NCBI GenBank assembly: GCA_032718475.1
Contig: JAUCBJ010003337.1
Span: 1-61,109 of the forward strand
Length of the DNA stretch: 61,109 bases
Direction: 5' to 3'
From: Nemertoderma westbladi
Lineage: Eukaryota > Xenacoelomorpha > Nemertodermatida > Nemertodermatidae
A program made the position numbers and the translations under genes. Under the pieces are notes generated by a model, which worked only from the letters and a program-made list of their open reading frames with translations, was not told the origin of the DNA and made no database searches. The number at the start of each line of letters is the position of its first letter. The stretch's first letter is position 1. This document shows, in pieces, positions 11,102 through 23,027 of this stretch.

Positions 11102-13372
11102 TTAAGAGTTGAGAGGCATTGAATCGTCCCCATGGGTTAGTGTGATTGGACGTTCTAAGATCATTAAAAACAGAGCTTGTCTGAGTGGTGAGCTCGCCGA
11201 CTGTGTAGCATTGCACGTAGCGTAATGGAGTTTATCTGTGGCAGGGCCTCCGCAGAGCCAGCAGAGACAGTTTTCACTGGGTTTCCAGCAATTTATTTTA
11301 CTGCATATTTTTTGGTGACACCCGTTGGAAATAAGCTGAGCCGCGGCGCGGCGGCGCAGACCAGTTAAGTTCTCTAACTTTACATCGCTGGATGTCGGGT
11401 CATCGATTACTTTGAGAATTGAGGATGAGGACGCGTATCTACTGACACCGCACCACATCTTCCAGAACAGTGCCCGTATCCGCTGGACATGGTCTAATTT
11501 GGTTGGGTCATCCTCCGAAAAGATACTGCATCCGTATGTAATAGATGGGACTATTACGGATTTCCATAGGCGAGTACCCGAGTCCTTAGATATTAGTGTA
11601 AGGTTTATTTTCATGGCTATACGAGTGCATGCCGCAAGGCCTTTGTTATAGAGATGGTTGTAATGACCGCTGGGCCCGTTCTTTGATGACAGAACCACTC
11701 CTAAATAGTTGAATTGGGTGACGAACTCGATGGTTTTACCATTATAATGAATTATGTCTGTCTTCGACCTTTTTCCACCGCGGCGAAATTTAATTGCTTT
11801 AGTTTTAAAAATATTCACCTCCAGTCGATTTGCCCTGCAGTATTTTTCGAGCTTGTTTAATGCAAGCTGGGCCTCGTTGATTGTGTCGGCTACAATCACT
11901 AAGTCGTCGGCGTATAATATTACATAGCACCACAAGGTTGTCAATAAAAGTGGAATGTCGGAGATAAACAGGCTAAACAACAACGGCGAGAGTTTGTCTC
12001 CCTGTATTACCCCGGTTGTCTGTTCTATTGGATCTAGCACAAATGTGCCAATGCAGATACATATGTAATTCACTGATATTATAGCCCATATTACAGCAAT
12101 AAATTTTTTACTAATTCCAATAGCGGATAATTTCCTGCAAAGAAGTTGACGGTCTAGGGAGTCGAACGCTTTGGAGAAATCGATGAACACGCAATAGGCA
12201 TGTCCCGGACCTGCCCCTGGTTGTAGGGATGATTTGATACGGTTAAATATAAGTTTTACCGCCATTATAGTGGATCTCTTCTTTCGAAAACCGTACTGCT
12301 GGTCGGGTAGTTTCCTTAGAGTCTCAGCCCATGTATATAGTCGAGTTGCTATAATGCTTGTGTAGATTTTGAGTAGACACGACAGTAGGGCGATCCCTCT
12401 ATATGAGTTTGGAGACGATTTTCCACCCTTTCCTTTGTAAAGGGGGATAAGATATGACATGATCCACGCTGCTGGGCACACTGCCATGTTGAAGCAGAAT
12501 GAGAATAGAGTAAGCAGATAAGGTAGTAAATGTCCAAAACCCAACTTCATCACTTCATTTGTTATGGAGTCTGGGCCTGCTGCCTTTCCGTTTTTCTGGC
12601 TGTTCACCGATTCAGTGATCTCTGTAGCACTAATAGGGGCATCCAGAGCTGGGCAATTGTTTTCCGGGAGGTCCGGCAGAGGTAGAGTTTTATCTCTCCC
12701 CAGAAGGGTTGAGAAATGTTCCGACCAAGTAACCTCCGGGACTTGTTGAGCACAAGTTTTCTCCTGGCGCCCATTCTTTAATATGTTCCAGAAAATGGCC
12801 ACATCAGTCTCGCATTCCTCGATCAGTTTTAGCTCTCTTTGTGCCTCGTATAGCTTCTTCCTCTCCTTGATAACCTGTTTGTAACATCGTTGACTTTTAG
12901 CATACAGCTGTCGACTCTCAATGGTGGGGTCTTTTTTCATATCCAAGTAGGCGTTCTTCATTTCCTGTTTTGCCTTGTAACATAAACCGTCAAACCACAT
13001 TTTTGCTTTTCGAGGTCTTCCAGGTTCGGCCGCATCTACGATTGCCATCGTAACGTAGTTACAGGCTTTATCCACGCCCTCTGCCAGTGCCTGGTCAAAG
13101 TTTTCTTGGTTTAGGTTTCTGTCCAGTTTCTCAGTATTAATTTTTCTAATAGGTTTCTTTCTACGAGCTCTTTCCTCCAGTGCGGATTCCAGTTCGATTA
13201 CTATATTGATTCGTTGATGTTTTGTGAACATTGTAGGAATAACCTCCATTGAGCACACCTCTTGTATCTCCTTATCGGCAAACACTAAATCTATCACACT
13301 TTCCCCGTTCCAGCAATAATATGTTGGAATTTCAGCGTCATTTAGACAATGAAAGGTCGATAATCTCCAAAT
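11102..13372 (-). pseudogene. Non-LTR retrotransposon pol, 5'-truncated (LINE family C)
   Basis: The open frame of about 755 codons starts inside the end of an AP-endonuclease domain (IDLVFADKEI region). It then has a reverse transcriptase with a KAAGPDSI segment, FSKAFDSLD (catalytic Asp), GVIQGDKLSPLLF and the YADD box, and ends with a Cys-rich knuckle CWLCGG-x5-H-x4-C. The endonuclease is missing most of its N-terminus; the frame closes upstream at about 13372, consistent with 5' truncation at insertion. The RT frame itself has no stop, so the insertion is young compared with family A. The clade cannot be named with confidence. Confidence 0.9.
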
Positions 13373-13860
13373 ATTTTTTTTATGGAATTGTCAACTTCAA
13401 AACCCTACTACTGTACTTCTACAATTTTTGAGCAATTAGTCTGAAATTTTCTGTGGGTGTCTACATATAGCCACCCTGCATAAAAGTATCAGACAACTTT
13501 TCGAAATTTTTTGTTAATAAAATTTAATACTATTTATAACAAACCTAAAAATTTGCATAAATTTGCAGCGCCACCTAGCGGTGCAGAATTATTTTCACAA
13601 AATTTCGCCTGATATTTATGTTGCCCCATCTTTGTTATATCATATAAAAAAAATCTCATGTGATTAGATTCAAAACTGTAAAAGCCTTAGGGTTTTAAGC
13701 GCAACCAAGTGTTTTTATTGTTAACTAGTATTAACTAATATTAAATAGCGAAAAAAAATTTTCTGACCTGTGATGTAGAATAGCATCTTAGGCACCTATA
13801 TTCAAAATTTTAGCCAAAACAAAACAATTTTGAAACGTTGAAAGTGATAAATCGAAGAGT
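13373..13860. other. Non-coding stretch inside the TIR element
   Basis: AT-rich, without a supportable ORF. It lies between the truncated LINE and the right terminal repeat and is presumably the element's own interior. Confidence 0.5.
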
Positions 13861-13877
13861 TGTTCGAAAATGGTGTA

Positions 13878-13898
13878 CCCCCCCCCCCCCCCCCCCCC
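13878..13898. repeat. C21 homopolymer in the right terminal repeat
   Basis: The corresponding place in the left arm (10812-10818) has only G7, so the run has expanded by slippage in one arm. Confidence 0.9.
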
Positions 13899-14595
13899 TT
13901 ACCCCTCCCTACCTTACTAGTATCTCCAGGCCGGACTTAGAAAAAAGGGGAACTCATGTTCCTTTAGGGGGCTCCGTAATGCATAAGGGTCATTCTGGGA
14001 TCATGGAAGTGCCCCAAACTCTGTCCGGACTTCGTTCAGTGCCTTTTGGAAGTTTGACATTTTTTTTACTGTACTTTTTGACAAAAAACAAGTACAAAAC
14101 GATAGGGAATTTTATATCCAATTTCGTCAATATTTTTTCAAATTGTAGAAAACATAATATTATGGGTCCTAAAAATTAATCTGCCCCACTCTCACCCAAC
14201 TGGCCAACACAACGCCCGATTAATGTCATATTAAATCTCATTTTACGAATTAAATATTTTTTATCCGGTCACTGACCTTTTGCAGGCCTCCCAGAGTTTC
14301 CTTTTTTCATTTTTTTGTTTTTTTTAGTCAATTTTCACACATTTTTTTCCTTTTTTTTTGTTCAGAAGATCAACTTCAGCTTGTTGTTGATATTGACAAG
14401 GGTATAACAGAGATTGACGGGCATATGCCGATTTTTATTTTGATTATGTATATTTATTTTGAAAAAAATCACAAGCTAAATCTACCATAAATATGTAGCT
14501 GTGAAGGGAACTTTAATATATTTATGTTCTGAGGGGGGTATATTATAATTGACACACAACTCGCCTTGATGAATCAACAATGTTGATTTTCAATT

Positions 14596-14760
14596 TAGGG
14601 AAAGTAACAGGTTGCAGCGGCAGTCTATTCTAACCAAAACAATAAAAAAAAACCTATAACACGGTTACAGTTTCATTTTTGCTCGTAATCAGCAGTTATA
14701 TGCATCCGTTTTCCCCTGGAGATGGTTGAACTTTAATTGCGTCTAAAAGCCTTTTTGTTA
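14596..14760 (+). repeat. Dispersed repeat family A, long copy
   Basis: This aligns along about 170 bp with 40876-41040. In order: TTTAGGGAAAG, CTAACCAAAACAATAAA, GGTTACAGTTTCATTTTTG, AATCAGC, TTTCCCCTGGAGA, and a TTTAATTGCGTC-like end. There are no clear pol III boxes, so it is not an obvious SINE. Confidence 0.7.
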
Positions 14761-15036
14761 TTTATATAAATGTAGCCACGACCGGAAATACGTACCAAAG
14801 TTTTTATATCACTTTCAAACTAAAGTTATATTTACAATCGTTTGATAAACCTCTATCAATGACCATCAATCGGCTGTGCTCAACCATCTCTTATAACTTT
14901 GGCAAAAAAAGGGGAAAATTTCGTAATAGTTTTCCTCTGTTCTTATTCCATTGATATGTTGATTTATAATAATTATATTGCCGTTGCCGTTGCCATTGCC
15001 CTTGTTCTATTTCTGTGTTTCTATTTTTTAACTTAG

Positions 15037-16182
15037 TGTTCGCGCTTTTAGACCTTTAGCAGTTTAACCTGCCAAATTTAGGTGTCTTCTAGGTTATAAA
15101 TCGACTTTAGCCTATCACAAGTATTTGATACACATAAAGTTACATTAGCCGAAGCCAGCCTATGCGCGACCATTCATCCACGGTTAAGGGAGACTGGATT
15201 CGGATGCTCTGATCTTATTGCGGTGTAGGCCTACTGTATTATTCGATTGCTCGTTACTAAAATATCTCTGACAAATATTATTCACTTTCGGGAAATATTA
15301 ACAGTTCCTTTAGGACGTGGCGCTCTAAGTATGTAAACAGAGTTATGACTTACACTAAACGCAACCGGATGGCTATTGATTTTCGTATAAAGGCGCATTC
15401 TTTAGGAAATGCTTTCTTATCTATCACATTCATGCACACTACCGCACACTGCTGCACACTGATCTGCCGACCTTCACTAATTTTAATCATATATAAGGAG
15501 AACAGCAACTGACACATGTAGGGTCTATGAAATAGCATTCAATTCACTCCAAAATCAGTATATCAAGAAGATTGGGGTTTTATGATTATTTATCGATATT
15601 CTCCAAATATAACAACATATCCATCAACTGATAACCATTAATAACCGACAGTAAATAGCAGTAAAATAATGCGGTGAAAGGTACAGAATAATATGATGTG
15701 AGTACCAGTTTGTATGAGATATGACAGGCTGATAACAGTTATACGTTTCTATAATCAAAGCCGTTCTAATGTTTGGCTAAAGTCTGAAACACAGAATAAT
15801 TCCAAAGCCGATGTTCTGGGCTCAGGAAAAAAGGTAAACAAAGACCATCATGCATTGCGCGATCTTCCGTAGGCTTCTGTACAAGATAAAATGAAAATCG
15901 CTCTGATTGGTCGAGTGAGCCGAACAAAGAAAGCCAAAAAGCTCCACATCGACATATCAGCTGATAGATGTCGTCATCTGAACTACACTGTATTAAGAGT
16001 ATTTTGGCGTATTGCGGCATAAAATGGCTTGTTATGTCCGCTAAAGTACACATACAGAAAAATGGCTTTTTATGTCCACTAAAACACCTACACAGTATGA
16101 AAACGGCTTTTTATGTCCGCTAAAACACCTACAGAGTACTTTGCGGGGAAAATGACTAGTTATATCCGCAAAAGCCTTTACA
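15037..16182 (-). repeat. 3' LTR of the BEL element
   Basis: 1,146 bp. In element orientation it starts TGTAAAGGC and ends GCGCGAACA. Near its U3 start (about 16020-16182) are four diverged subrepeats of roughly 40-55 bp sharing TGGCTTTTTATGTCC and ACACCTACA, plausibly promoter/enhancer repeats. It lacks the 50 bp present at 29811-29860 in the other LTR. The 95-codon ORF at 15766-16053 occurs in both LTRs and looks incidental. Confidence 0.92.
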
Positions 16183-16298
16183 CCGCTCCCAGAAAATGGG
16201 ATTTAATTCTATAAAATATAAAAAATCACAGTTTCTAAAATATAAAAATACTCTAAACAGTTAGTCTTTCTTGCGCGGACGGCGTTTACGCAGTTTTT

Positions 16299-16638
16299 TT
16301 AGGCTAGCAAGAGTCCTTTTCTCTTTGGGGCGAGCCACTTTACTAGGAGGGCTATAACTCCTGAGTGAAGGGTGCAATACAATTGCATCGGAAGGTTCAG
16401 GATTACGGTCGGTGTATCCGCCGGTCGAGGTACCCGTTGATCGGTATTAACCTCAGTGGAACGAGGTCGAACAACCTTGAGAGCGCGTTTTAAGACAGCA
16501 GCTCTTACTGGTCCCTGATGGGTCGTTTGCATGAGAGCGGTAGGTGGACCGTGTATAGTGAGAAATTTCCTTGGTTTGATGATTCTTTCCAACTCGCGTT
16601 CTCGTGTCCAACGCGTTTCGTACAACTCTCTCCTCCAC
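16299..16638 (-). CDS. Unknown ORF in the 3' region of the BEL element (ORF c)
   Basis: Two overlapping open frames (16299-16625 and 16453-16638). The first encodes a basic segment with RWTRERELERI near its start and no recognisable domain. It sits directly before the 3' LTR and after two similar orphan ORFs on the same strand. The three may be pieces of one frameshifted protein. Position suggests an env-like or accessory gene, but there is no signal peptide or transmembrane segment to support env. Confidence 0.4.
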
Positions 16639-16660
16639 CTCGGTGACAGGTTGTATCGGG

Positions 16661-17140
16661 TTAAACCGGGACGATGATACGGTTGAATGGCGATATTAGA
16701 TGTCCGCGTCCCAATCCGACTAGGTAAGATGGGTGAATATTTAGGGAGCCTACAACCGGAGTGCCACCGACTAATTGTTTGGGTAACACTAGATCTTTGA
16801 ACAGTGAGTACAGTTCGGGAGGATCCGTGATACTATTAAGATCAAGAGTCTGAGGTCTCACTAGGGAGTGAGGAGGTCTGACCGAGTATTCCGGAACTCT
16901 GATCATAGGTTTATTTAAGGATCGTTTGAGTCGAGCGAGCGTAGGTGATACATCGAACAAGTTTCGCTCGAAACTCCCGTAAATATAGCGAGTAAAACTG
17001 TGTTTAGAGCAACGTCTCCGCGGATGTTTATGTCTTTCCGTTTGTTGGTTGGGTCTTGGGCATTTATCGCAATAATACCAAAGACGCACGTCTTGTAGGG
17101 GAAACGCTGGTGATCTTTCTTCAGTTTTACAATGTTTCTC
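16661..17140 (-). CDS. Unknown ORF with Cys/His cluster in the BEL 3' region (ORF b)
   Basis: The open frame runs from about 17140. It has a zinc-ribbon-like cluster, CDKCP followed by a basic stretch and CSKH, and then a 100-residue region without known motifs. Composition is that of a real soluble protein (charged, few low-complexity runs). Same strand and order as ORFs a and c. The first Met candidate is a GTG, so translation as a separate gene is doubtful; it may be the middle of a frameshifted reading frame. Confidence 0.4.
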   Translation of the reverse strand, partial: EKHCKTEERSPAFPLQDVRLWYYCDKCPRPNQQTERHKHPRRRCSKHSFTRYIYGSFERNLFDVSPTLARLKRSLNKPMIRVPEYSVRPPHSLVRPQTLDLNSITDPPELYSLFKDLVLPKQLVGGTPVVGSLNIHPSYLVGLGRGHLISPFNRIIVPV

Positions 17141-17183
17141 TCAAGAATTCCAAATATACGTTGGAGTCACTGCGTTTATCCGG

Positions 17184-17555
17184 TTATTTAACGTCTTCTC
17201 TTTCAAGTCGATTTCGAATAGAATTTTCGAATTCGATTCTCAGTTTATCGTTCCGACTCCGCTGGGTATGATATTTAAATAGGACCATTTCCCTTTCGGT
17301 GTCGACATCGTCCGTATCGTGTAAATCGATAGGATGACCAGTAGTTAAGAAGTCCATATGCGTACCATTACGATGCGTATAGCGAGCAGTGAATTTTTGA
17401 TAGTCCAATTCACGAGTGAGTTGCTCCTGGGGCATTGGCGGTTCGATATAACAACCATCGTCCTCCGTAGTAGTTTGACTAGCATCGCCGCGTATTAAGC
17501 TATCAACAAACGCTTGCAACGGTAGAGTATATCGCTCCCTGATACCAAGATCATC
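17184..17555 (-). CDS. Unknown acidic ORF in the BEL 3' region (ORF a)
   Basis: 124 open codons, with DDLGIRERYTLP near the start, an acidic HDTDDVDTE segment and a charged helix at the end. There is no hydrophobic segment. It lies 1.7 kb downstream of integrase in element orientation. Homology not recognised; could be captured host sequence or an accessory gene of this lineage. Confidence 0.4.
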   Translation of the reverse strand, partial: DDLGIRERYTLPLQAFVDSLIRGDASQTTTEDDGCYIEPPMPQEQLTRELDYQKFTARYTHRNGTHMDFLTTGHPIDLHDTDDVDTEREMVLFKYHTQRSRNDKLRIEFENSIRNRLEREDVK

Positions 17556-19283
17556 TTATATCAACTCAGTCATAGCTACTATATGAGTTTATCAATATTA
17601 TAATTAGTTATAATTAGGCTAGCGGGCGTCGCTGCCTACCCCTCACGGCCCCCGGACAGCGCAAGATCCTCAGCGCTGATGTACTGTCGCCGATGTGCCT
17701 ATCGCCAACATAGTACATGCACAACGACAACAACAACCAGCGCAAGTCACTCCACTGTCCGTCCCAAGGGCTTAGATTTACTTCAGGTTCTTACTGCAGA
17801 GGTAGGGCTACTTTCACAACTGCGACTCGCTACTGTAAACACACTTTAGTAGTAACATTCACCTATAAACGCACAAATTCCACACAACTGTCACAAATTG
17901 ACTGTACACATTCATGCCATTTGTCCGTTAGTCAAGTGCCTTCCAGAATGCCACGTTATTATTATGTATCCTTGGATACTAGCAGTATGCTATTTATTCC
18001 TTATGCTATTCAATGGGGCAAGTTTTCTATTGTTCTTTAACTCGCTTCTAATTCTAGCGTGGTTGTTGCTATGATGACATTATGGAAAGCTAGCGGTAGA
18101 ATTAGGGTAATTCCCATGCATACAGATCTGGGATGCTATTTAATAGTAATTCTTTAATTGTCAATATCCCCCTTATACATGATTTTATGAATTTTATCGG
18201 CTATTGACTATATATTGGAGATTCTCGCACACTAATACACTTAATAGGGTGAATCTCCGCTCCCATGATCTATTAATTAATGGAATTTTGGGAATGTTAT
18301 AAATTGTATAAAATGACAATTTATCAAATTCATTAAAAGAGATGAATTTAAATTTATTCCCGTAAATTTTATTATTTATCCTTAAAACAGACATAATTTT
18401 ATTCCAGAGCATGTCTGGGGACTAGAATCCTTAATTCTAGGAAATTTGTCCTTTTAAGAGTATCGGTAAGTGCTACGATATCTTAATAGACTAGAATTTT
18501 AAAGGATCTAAAATTTTACAGATTTTAATTTATAGATTTTCTAGAGTTAACTTGTAAGTAGTTACTCTATTGTATCTATTTGACAGATTTTATAAATATT
18601 AATAGTTAATATTTAAGATGGGCACCGGTTTATTCCAGAACATGTCTGGGGACGTTAACCATTGATTCTAGAATTTTGTCTTTCAAGTATATCGGTGGGT
18701 GCCGCGATATCTTAATCGACTAGAATTACAGATGGTCAAAGGGTTTAACAGATTTATTTTGCGTTTTACGCTACTGTTAAAGGGACATCACGCTACTATA
18801 TGTATTATTTAATATATGGTATGAGAGCAATATTGCAAGAAGCAATGTCAGTGAGAAGAGGCAAGTCGTTTCCAAGGTCTACCCAGAGCTTGGTTTAGCC
18901 GAGACACGAGGATCTGAATTTTGCATTCCTAATACTCTACTTACCAATAATACTTGAATATAGTAGGAGCTTTATTGTACTTTAATAAGTACGGATATTT
19001 CATCTTACTGTAGTCACGTATTTATAATGTAATACGGACAGTAAGGAAAGAGAAAAAGAATTATTTCTCGCCGTCGCACTAAATATATAATATATAAGTA
19101 ATTAAGTAATAAACGCGAATATATATATGGCACTAATCTACTAAATAATCGCTAAAATAACATTCTACTAAATAAAATTAAAGAAAACGATTATAATAAA
19201 ATTACATAATAATACATACATAAATATAAAAATAATAAAGACAGATATAAAATAATATAGTCACACACCCACTCCAGACGCTG
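17556..19283. other. BEL 3' non-coding region with a diverged duplication
   Basis: No ORF of note. Blocks at 18398-18540 and 18630-18765 share TTATTCCAGA-CATGTCTGGGGA, an ATATCGGT/ATCGGTAAGTGC-like segment and TTAACAGATTT, so they are a diverged duplication about 230 bp apart. The rest is AT-rich. Confidence 0.6.
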
Positions 19284-20135
19284 TTACGTTGGGGAGTCCC
19301 TAGATGTTTGTTGGATTAGGGAGGTGGTCGTGGGAAGAGTATCTTGCCTTCCATAGTTTCCGGAGAGTTCTCTGTCTCTTTCCAGTAAACATAAACGACC
19401 AACTGGGCGATTGAGCTGCTGTGTCTCGAAGACAATTCCCGGTTTCTTAAAGTTACGTCGCATGACGACGAGTTCTACCGATCGCACCAAACCATCATCC
19501 GAGATATGAGTCTCGATGATACGACCTGTCTGCCACCGCTTACGTGGAAGATCTGAATCCACAATAAGGACCATGTCTCCGGCGCTGACGTTTTCTTGCT
19601 GCGCAAACCACTTAGTTCGAAGTTGTAGCGTAGGCAGATAATGTTTTTCGAAATGGTCAGCGAAACGACGGGATAACAACTGCATAAGTTGCCAAGTTTG
19701 CCGGCAGTATTCGTCTCCGTCTGTGATTTCCGATCGTGGGAGCATGGCTACAGGTTTCTTCAGTAGGAAGTGCGCGGGTGTTAGCGCTTCCAGGGAATCG
19801 GGACTCGATGAGACTGGCATAAGCGGTCTCTCGTTGAGATAGGCGGCGATTTCCTCCATTAACGTCCGCAAAAGTTCGTCGGTGAGATACGCGCGGCACG
19901 GCACTATAAAGTGAAATGCTGTCTTCACGCTCCTGATTAATCTCTCCCAACTTCCTCCCCACCAAGGGGCGTCGGCGGCGTTGAAGGTCCAGCTAGAAGC
20001 TGTTACCCTTAGCTGATCGTCCACCTGTCTTTGGTTCCAATCTTTGACGTAAGCCTTGACTTCATTGTTGGCACCAATGAAGTTCGTTCCCTTATCAGAT
20101 CTCATCGTGTTACTAGTTCCAAAGCGAGCGATCTG
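19284..20135 (-). pseudogene. BEL integrase, C-terminal half
   Basis: Continues the pol frame after a TGA at 20136-20138. It holds the second catalytic Asp in SDKGTNFIGA and the third acidic residue in WERLIRSVK (DDE core), followed by the BEL-type C-terminal domain (GDMVLI, then KRWQTGRI) that binds DNA. With the upstream piece it would be a complete integrase. Confidence 0.9.
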
Positions 20136-22661
20136 TCAGCGTAAGCTCAATATGAAGCTATTGGTAGATAAATCGTTCACCATATCGAGATGGATAGCTC
20201 TACAAGTCATACAGACAAAGATGACACACCATCTCTTGACTATAGTCCTAGCACGATATACTTCAATAGGGCCAAATAAATCTACACCGGTATTTGTGAA
20301 GGGTGGTTCATAGAAGCTTACTCGTTCCCTAGGTAATTCTGCCTCTCGCTGTGTTAAAGGCCTACTGAATGCTTTCCTACAGGGTATGCAGTTCCTAAGA
20401 ACTTGGTTCAGAGCTCTACGGGGTTTATGAAAATAATAGCGAGTTCGAATTTCGCTAAGAACTCGTTCTCTACCAGCATGATAAAGCTTACTGTGAACAT
20501 CTACAATCATCTTGATTTGTATTTCAAGATTTCTAATGAGTATGGGAAACTTAGTGTCAAAGGATAATGGAGCATTAGTTAGTCTTCCTCCAACGCGTAT
20601 TAACCCATCTATCATTGTGCTAGAGAAACGATCCCTTAAGCGCATCTGTGGATTTCTCAACAACAGGAAATACTTATCGGAATCCTCATAGCATTGCAGG
20701 AGTCTCAGTATCTGCTTATTGGTTTCTTCATGCTCCTGGTAACTGATCTTCTCCTTCAGAAACCTGTCGGATATCTTGTATTTGGGAAGATCTTTAACAA
20801 CATGGACCTGAGCAGATGTCAGTGGAGCAGCATCACTAGTGGTCTTCGTCCTGGAGTAGTGATGATGAAAACATCGCTTTAAATATGTAACGGCCTTACA
20901 GAGCCGATTCCAGGAACTATAGTGATGTATCGCTCTCTGCAGGAGAGGTGAGAGTCCTTGCGAGACGTCTGGTGTTCCAGATTTCCAATCTCTCTCTCTG
21001 ATTTCCACAACAGACTTATTTGTGGCTGGGGGTTTCAGATCCAAAGCGTCGTCTCCGGAAGTGTGTAGTACAGACAGATCTATCACGGGTTTAAATAACT
21101 TCGATTTACTCGCCCGGGTTTTAGGTTTGACTTTCTCCGCTCCCTTGGCTTGTCTAATCTCCGCCGTAGTAAGATGAGGAGGCCATTCATCCTCTTCTTT
21201 GCTTAGGAAGTCGGGTCCACCTAACCAGTCTGGAGTATCTATCAGTTCTTGAGGAGTTGCTCCTCTGGAAGCGATGTCGGCTGGATTAATCGTCCCAGGG
21301 CAATGTCTCCATTGATCTATCTTCGTGCGACTAAGTATAATGGCTACTCTGTTGGTAACGAAGACGCTGAACTGACAGACTTCATTGGTGATATACTCCA
21401 ACACGAGCAAAGCATCGGTCCAATAGACAGTTTTCTCCAGTGGATAGTCTATCTGTTCTGTTACATTCCGGCCGATGGCTGTAGCGTATAGAGCCGCTTT
21501 TAACTCCGCTCGAGGAACTTTCAACTTGTTGTTTATCAATGCCTTAGAGGTAACCAAGGCGACCTTGATTCCATTCAGAGTTTCAACTCTCAGGTAGGCT
21601 ACTATACCTATTCCCATATCGCTGGCGTCTCCAAACACATGGAGTTGATAGGAATACGTAGGGAGAACATGACCAAAATATGAACGGGAAATTAGAAAGT
21701 TCTCGATGGATGGTAGAGAATCCTCCCATTTCATCCACTTCTTTAATAGTTCTCCCTTAAGTGGATCGTCCCATGAGTGGTTTTCAAGCCACATTTGTTG
21801 TACTAAACTCCGAGCAATCAATATAACTGGGCTAATAAATCCCAATGGATCGAAATAAGTGCTCAGGATACTTAGACAAATCCGTTTAGTCCGAACTGGA
21901 TTATCTCGCCGTTTTAGCTGGAAAAACAGGATATCTCTCTCCGTGTCCCATTTCAAACCAAGCGTCTTGGTTTCTGGAAGATCGTCCTTGATTAGGTCTA
22001 GATCTTTAACTCCTCGGTCTTCTACCGGGATCAATTCAAGAAACTCACGGGAGTTGCTGGTGAATTTAGTTAATCGAAATCCACCTCTTTTCAAGCACTC
22101 TACCGTTCCTTTTGCGACATCAATGGCTTCTTCCACCGATGGGAGGGACTTTAAATTGTCGTCCATGTATATATCCCGTTTGATGTTGTCGATAACCTCT
22201 TTGGAGAAGGCGTCCCGGTTGTCATCAGCAGTGGTGCGCACTACTGAGCAGGCGTTTGAAGGGCTCGAGATGATCCCAAAAGCCTGGATGGTCATCCAGT
22301 ACGCTTCCGGTTTCTGGTTGAGGTCTCCTTCAGGCCACCACAGAAATCGTAGGCTGTCTCGATCTCTATCCAGCGCCTTAACTTGTAAGAACATGCCTTC
22401 TATAGCGGAGGCGAAAGCGATCGAATATTGTCGTAATCTTAAGAGCATTCCCAACAAGGATTGGAGTAAGTTGGGTCCTGGCAACAACTCGGAGTTAAGG
22501 GATTGGCCCATGTAGAGGGCGGAGCCGTCAAATACTACCCGGACTTCGTTGGGTTTACTGGGTTTGGGAACGTAATGATGAATTAAATAGTACGTTCTCT
22601 CAGTTATGGGTGTTCCTTCCAGTACTCGCTCCGCATATCCCTTATCAATGAATTTCTTCAG
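20136..22661 (-). pseudogene. BEL reverse transcriptase, RNase H and integrase N-terminus
   Basis: One long frame between a TAG (22662-22664) and a TGA (20136-20138). RT: RVVFDGSA near the start and YMDD about 150 codons on. RNase H: FGDASDMGIG, RAELKAAL and a TDALLVLEYI Asp. Integrase: an HHCC zinc motif (HSKLYHAG then CIPCRKAF) and the first catalytic Asp in TGVDLFGPIE. Together with its neighbours this is a full-length BEL pol broken only by single nonsense changes. Confidence 0.93.
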
Positions 22662-23027
22662 CTAGGTCTTGTACATCTCCTTAGCTGAAGCATTTGCCGT
22701 AAGGCGTCGATGTAGTTGCGCAATTCTCTTCTCCGCCAAGGGTCGGTTGTTTATAAAATTGGGTTCTCGCCGTCGGAAAGGCAGACCAATCTCATATCTA
22801 CCTTGATCTTTAAGAAAACGTGTAGTTGTTTCCTGTATCTGCTTGGCTCTTTCTTCTTCTACCGATAGGGCCTTATCGTAGGAATTGGGCTCTACAGCCT
22901 CTTGAGTAAAGAATCGTACTGCGTGTTCATCGCGAGTCTTCGCGTTACAACGATCTATCACTTCATTCAGTTCATCATTGTAATCGTTGGATGAATGAGG
23001 TGACATAAGTTCACTTGGTTTTGCCAA
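22662..23027 (-). pseudogene. BEL pol segment between protease and RT
   Basis: In the same frame as RT but shifted from the protease frame; the overlap at 22967-23027 marks the frameshift. It contains the region preceding RT in BEL pol (NRPLAEKRIAQLHRRL) and ends at a TAG. Confidence 0.8.

Larger units (their letters stand above)
8722..13978. mobile_element. TIR DNA element containing a satellite array and a LINE
   Basis: The left end (TACGGAGCCCC, then ACATGAGTT, a T/C-rich run, then AAGTCCGGCC) reappears as its reverse complement at 13930-13978. A second matching inverted segment, GGGGTACACCATTTT, lies inside both ends (10811-10828 and 13863-13885, where the right copy has grown to C21). 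A flanking TA on each side could be the target duplication. Between the ends lie the 20-bp array (left arm only; the right arm keeps about one unit) and a LINE on the minus strand. No transposase was found, so it is non-autonomous; superfamily unknown. Confidence 0.7.

Noticed and set aside
15766-16053. 95-codon ORF present in both BEL LTRs as a conserved gene
   Set aside because: Identity is due to LTR duplication; there is no family match and it spans U3/R regions.
21859-22515. 218-codon + strand ORF
   Set aside because: It is the antisense shadow of the BEL reverse transcriptase frame.
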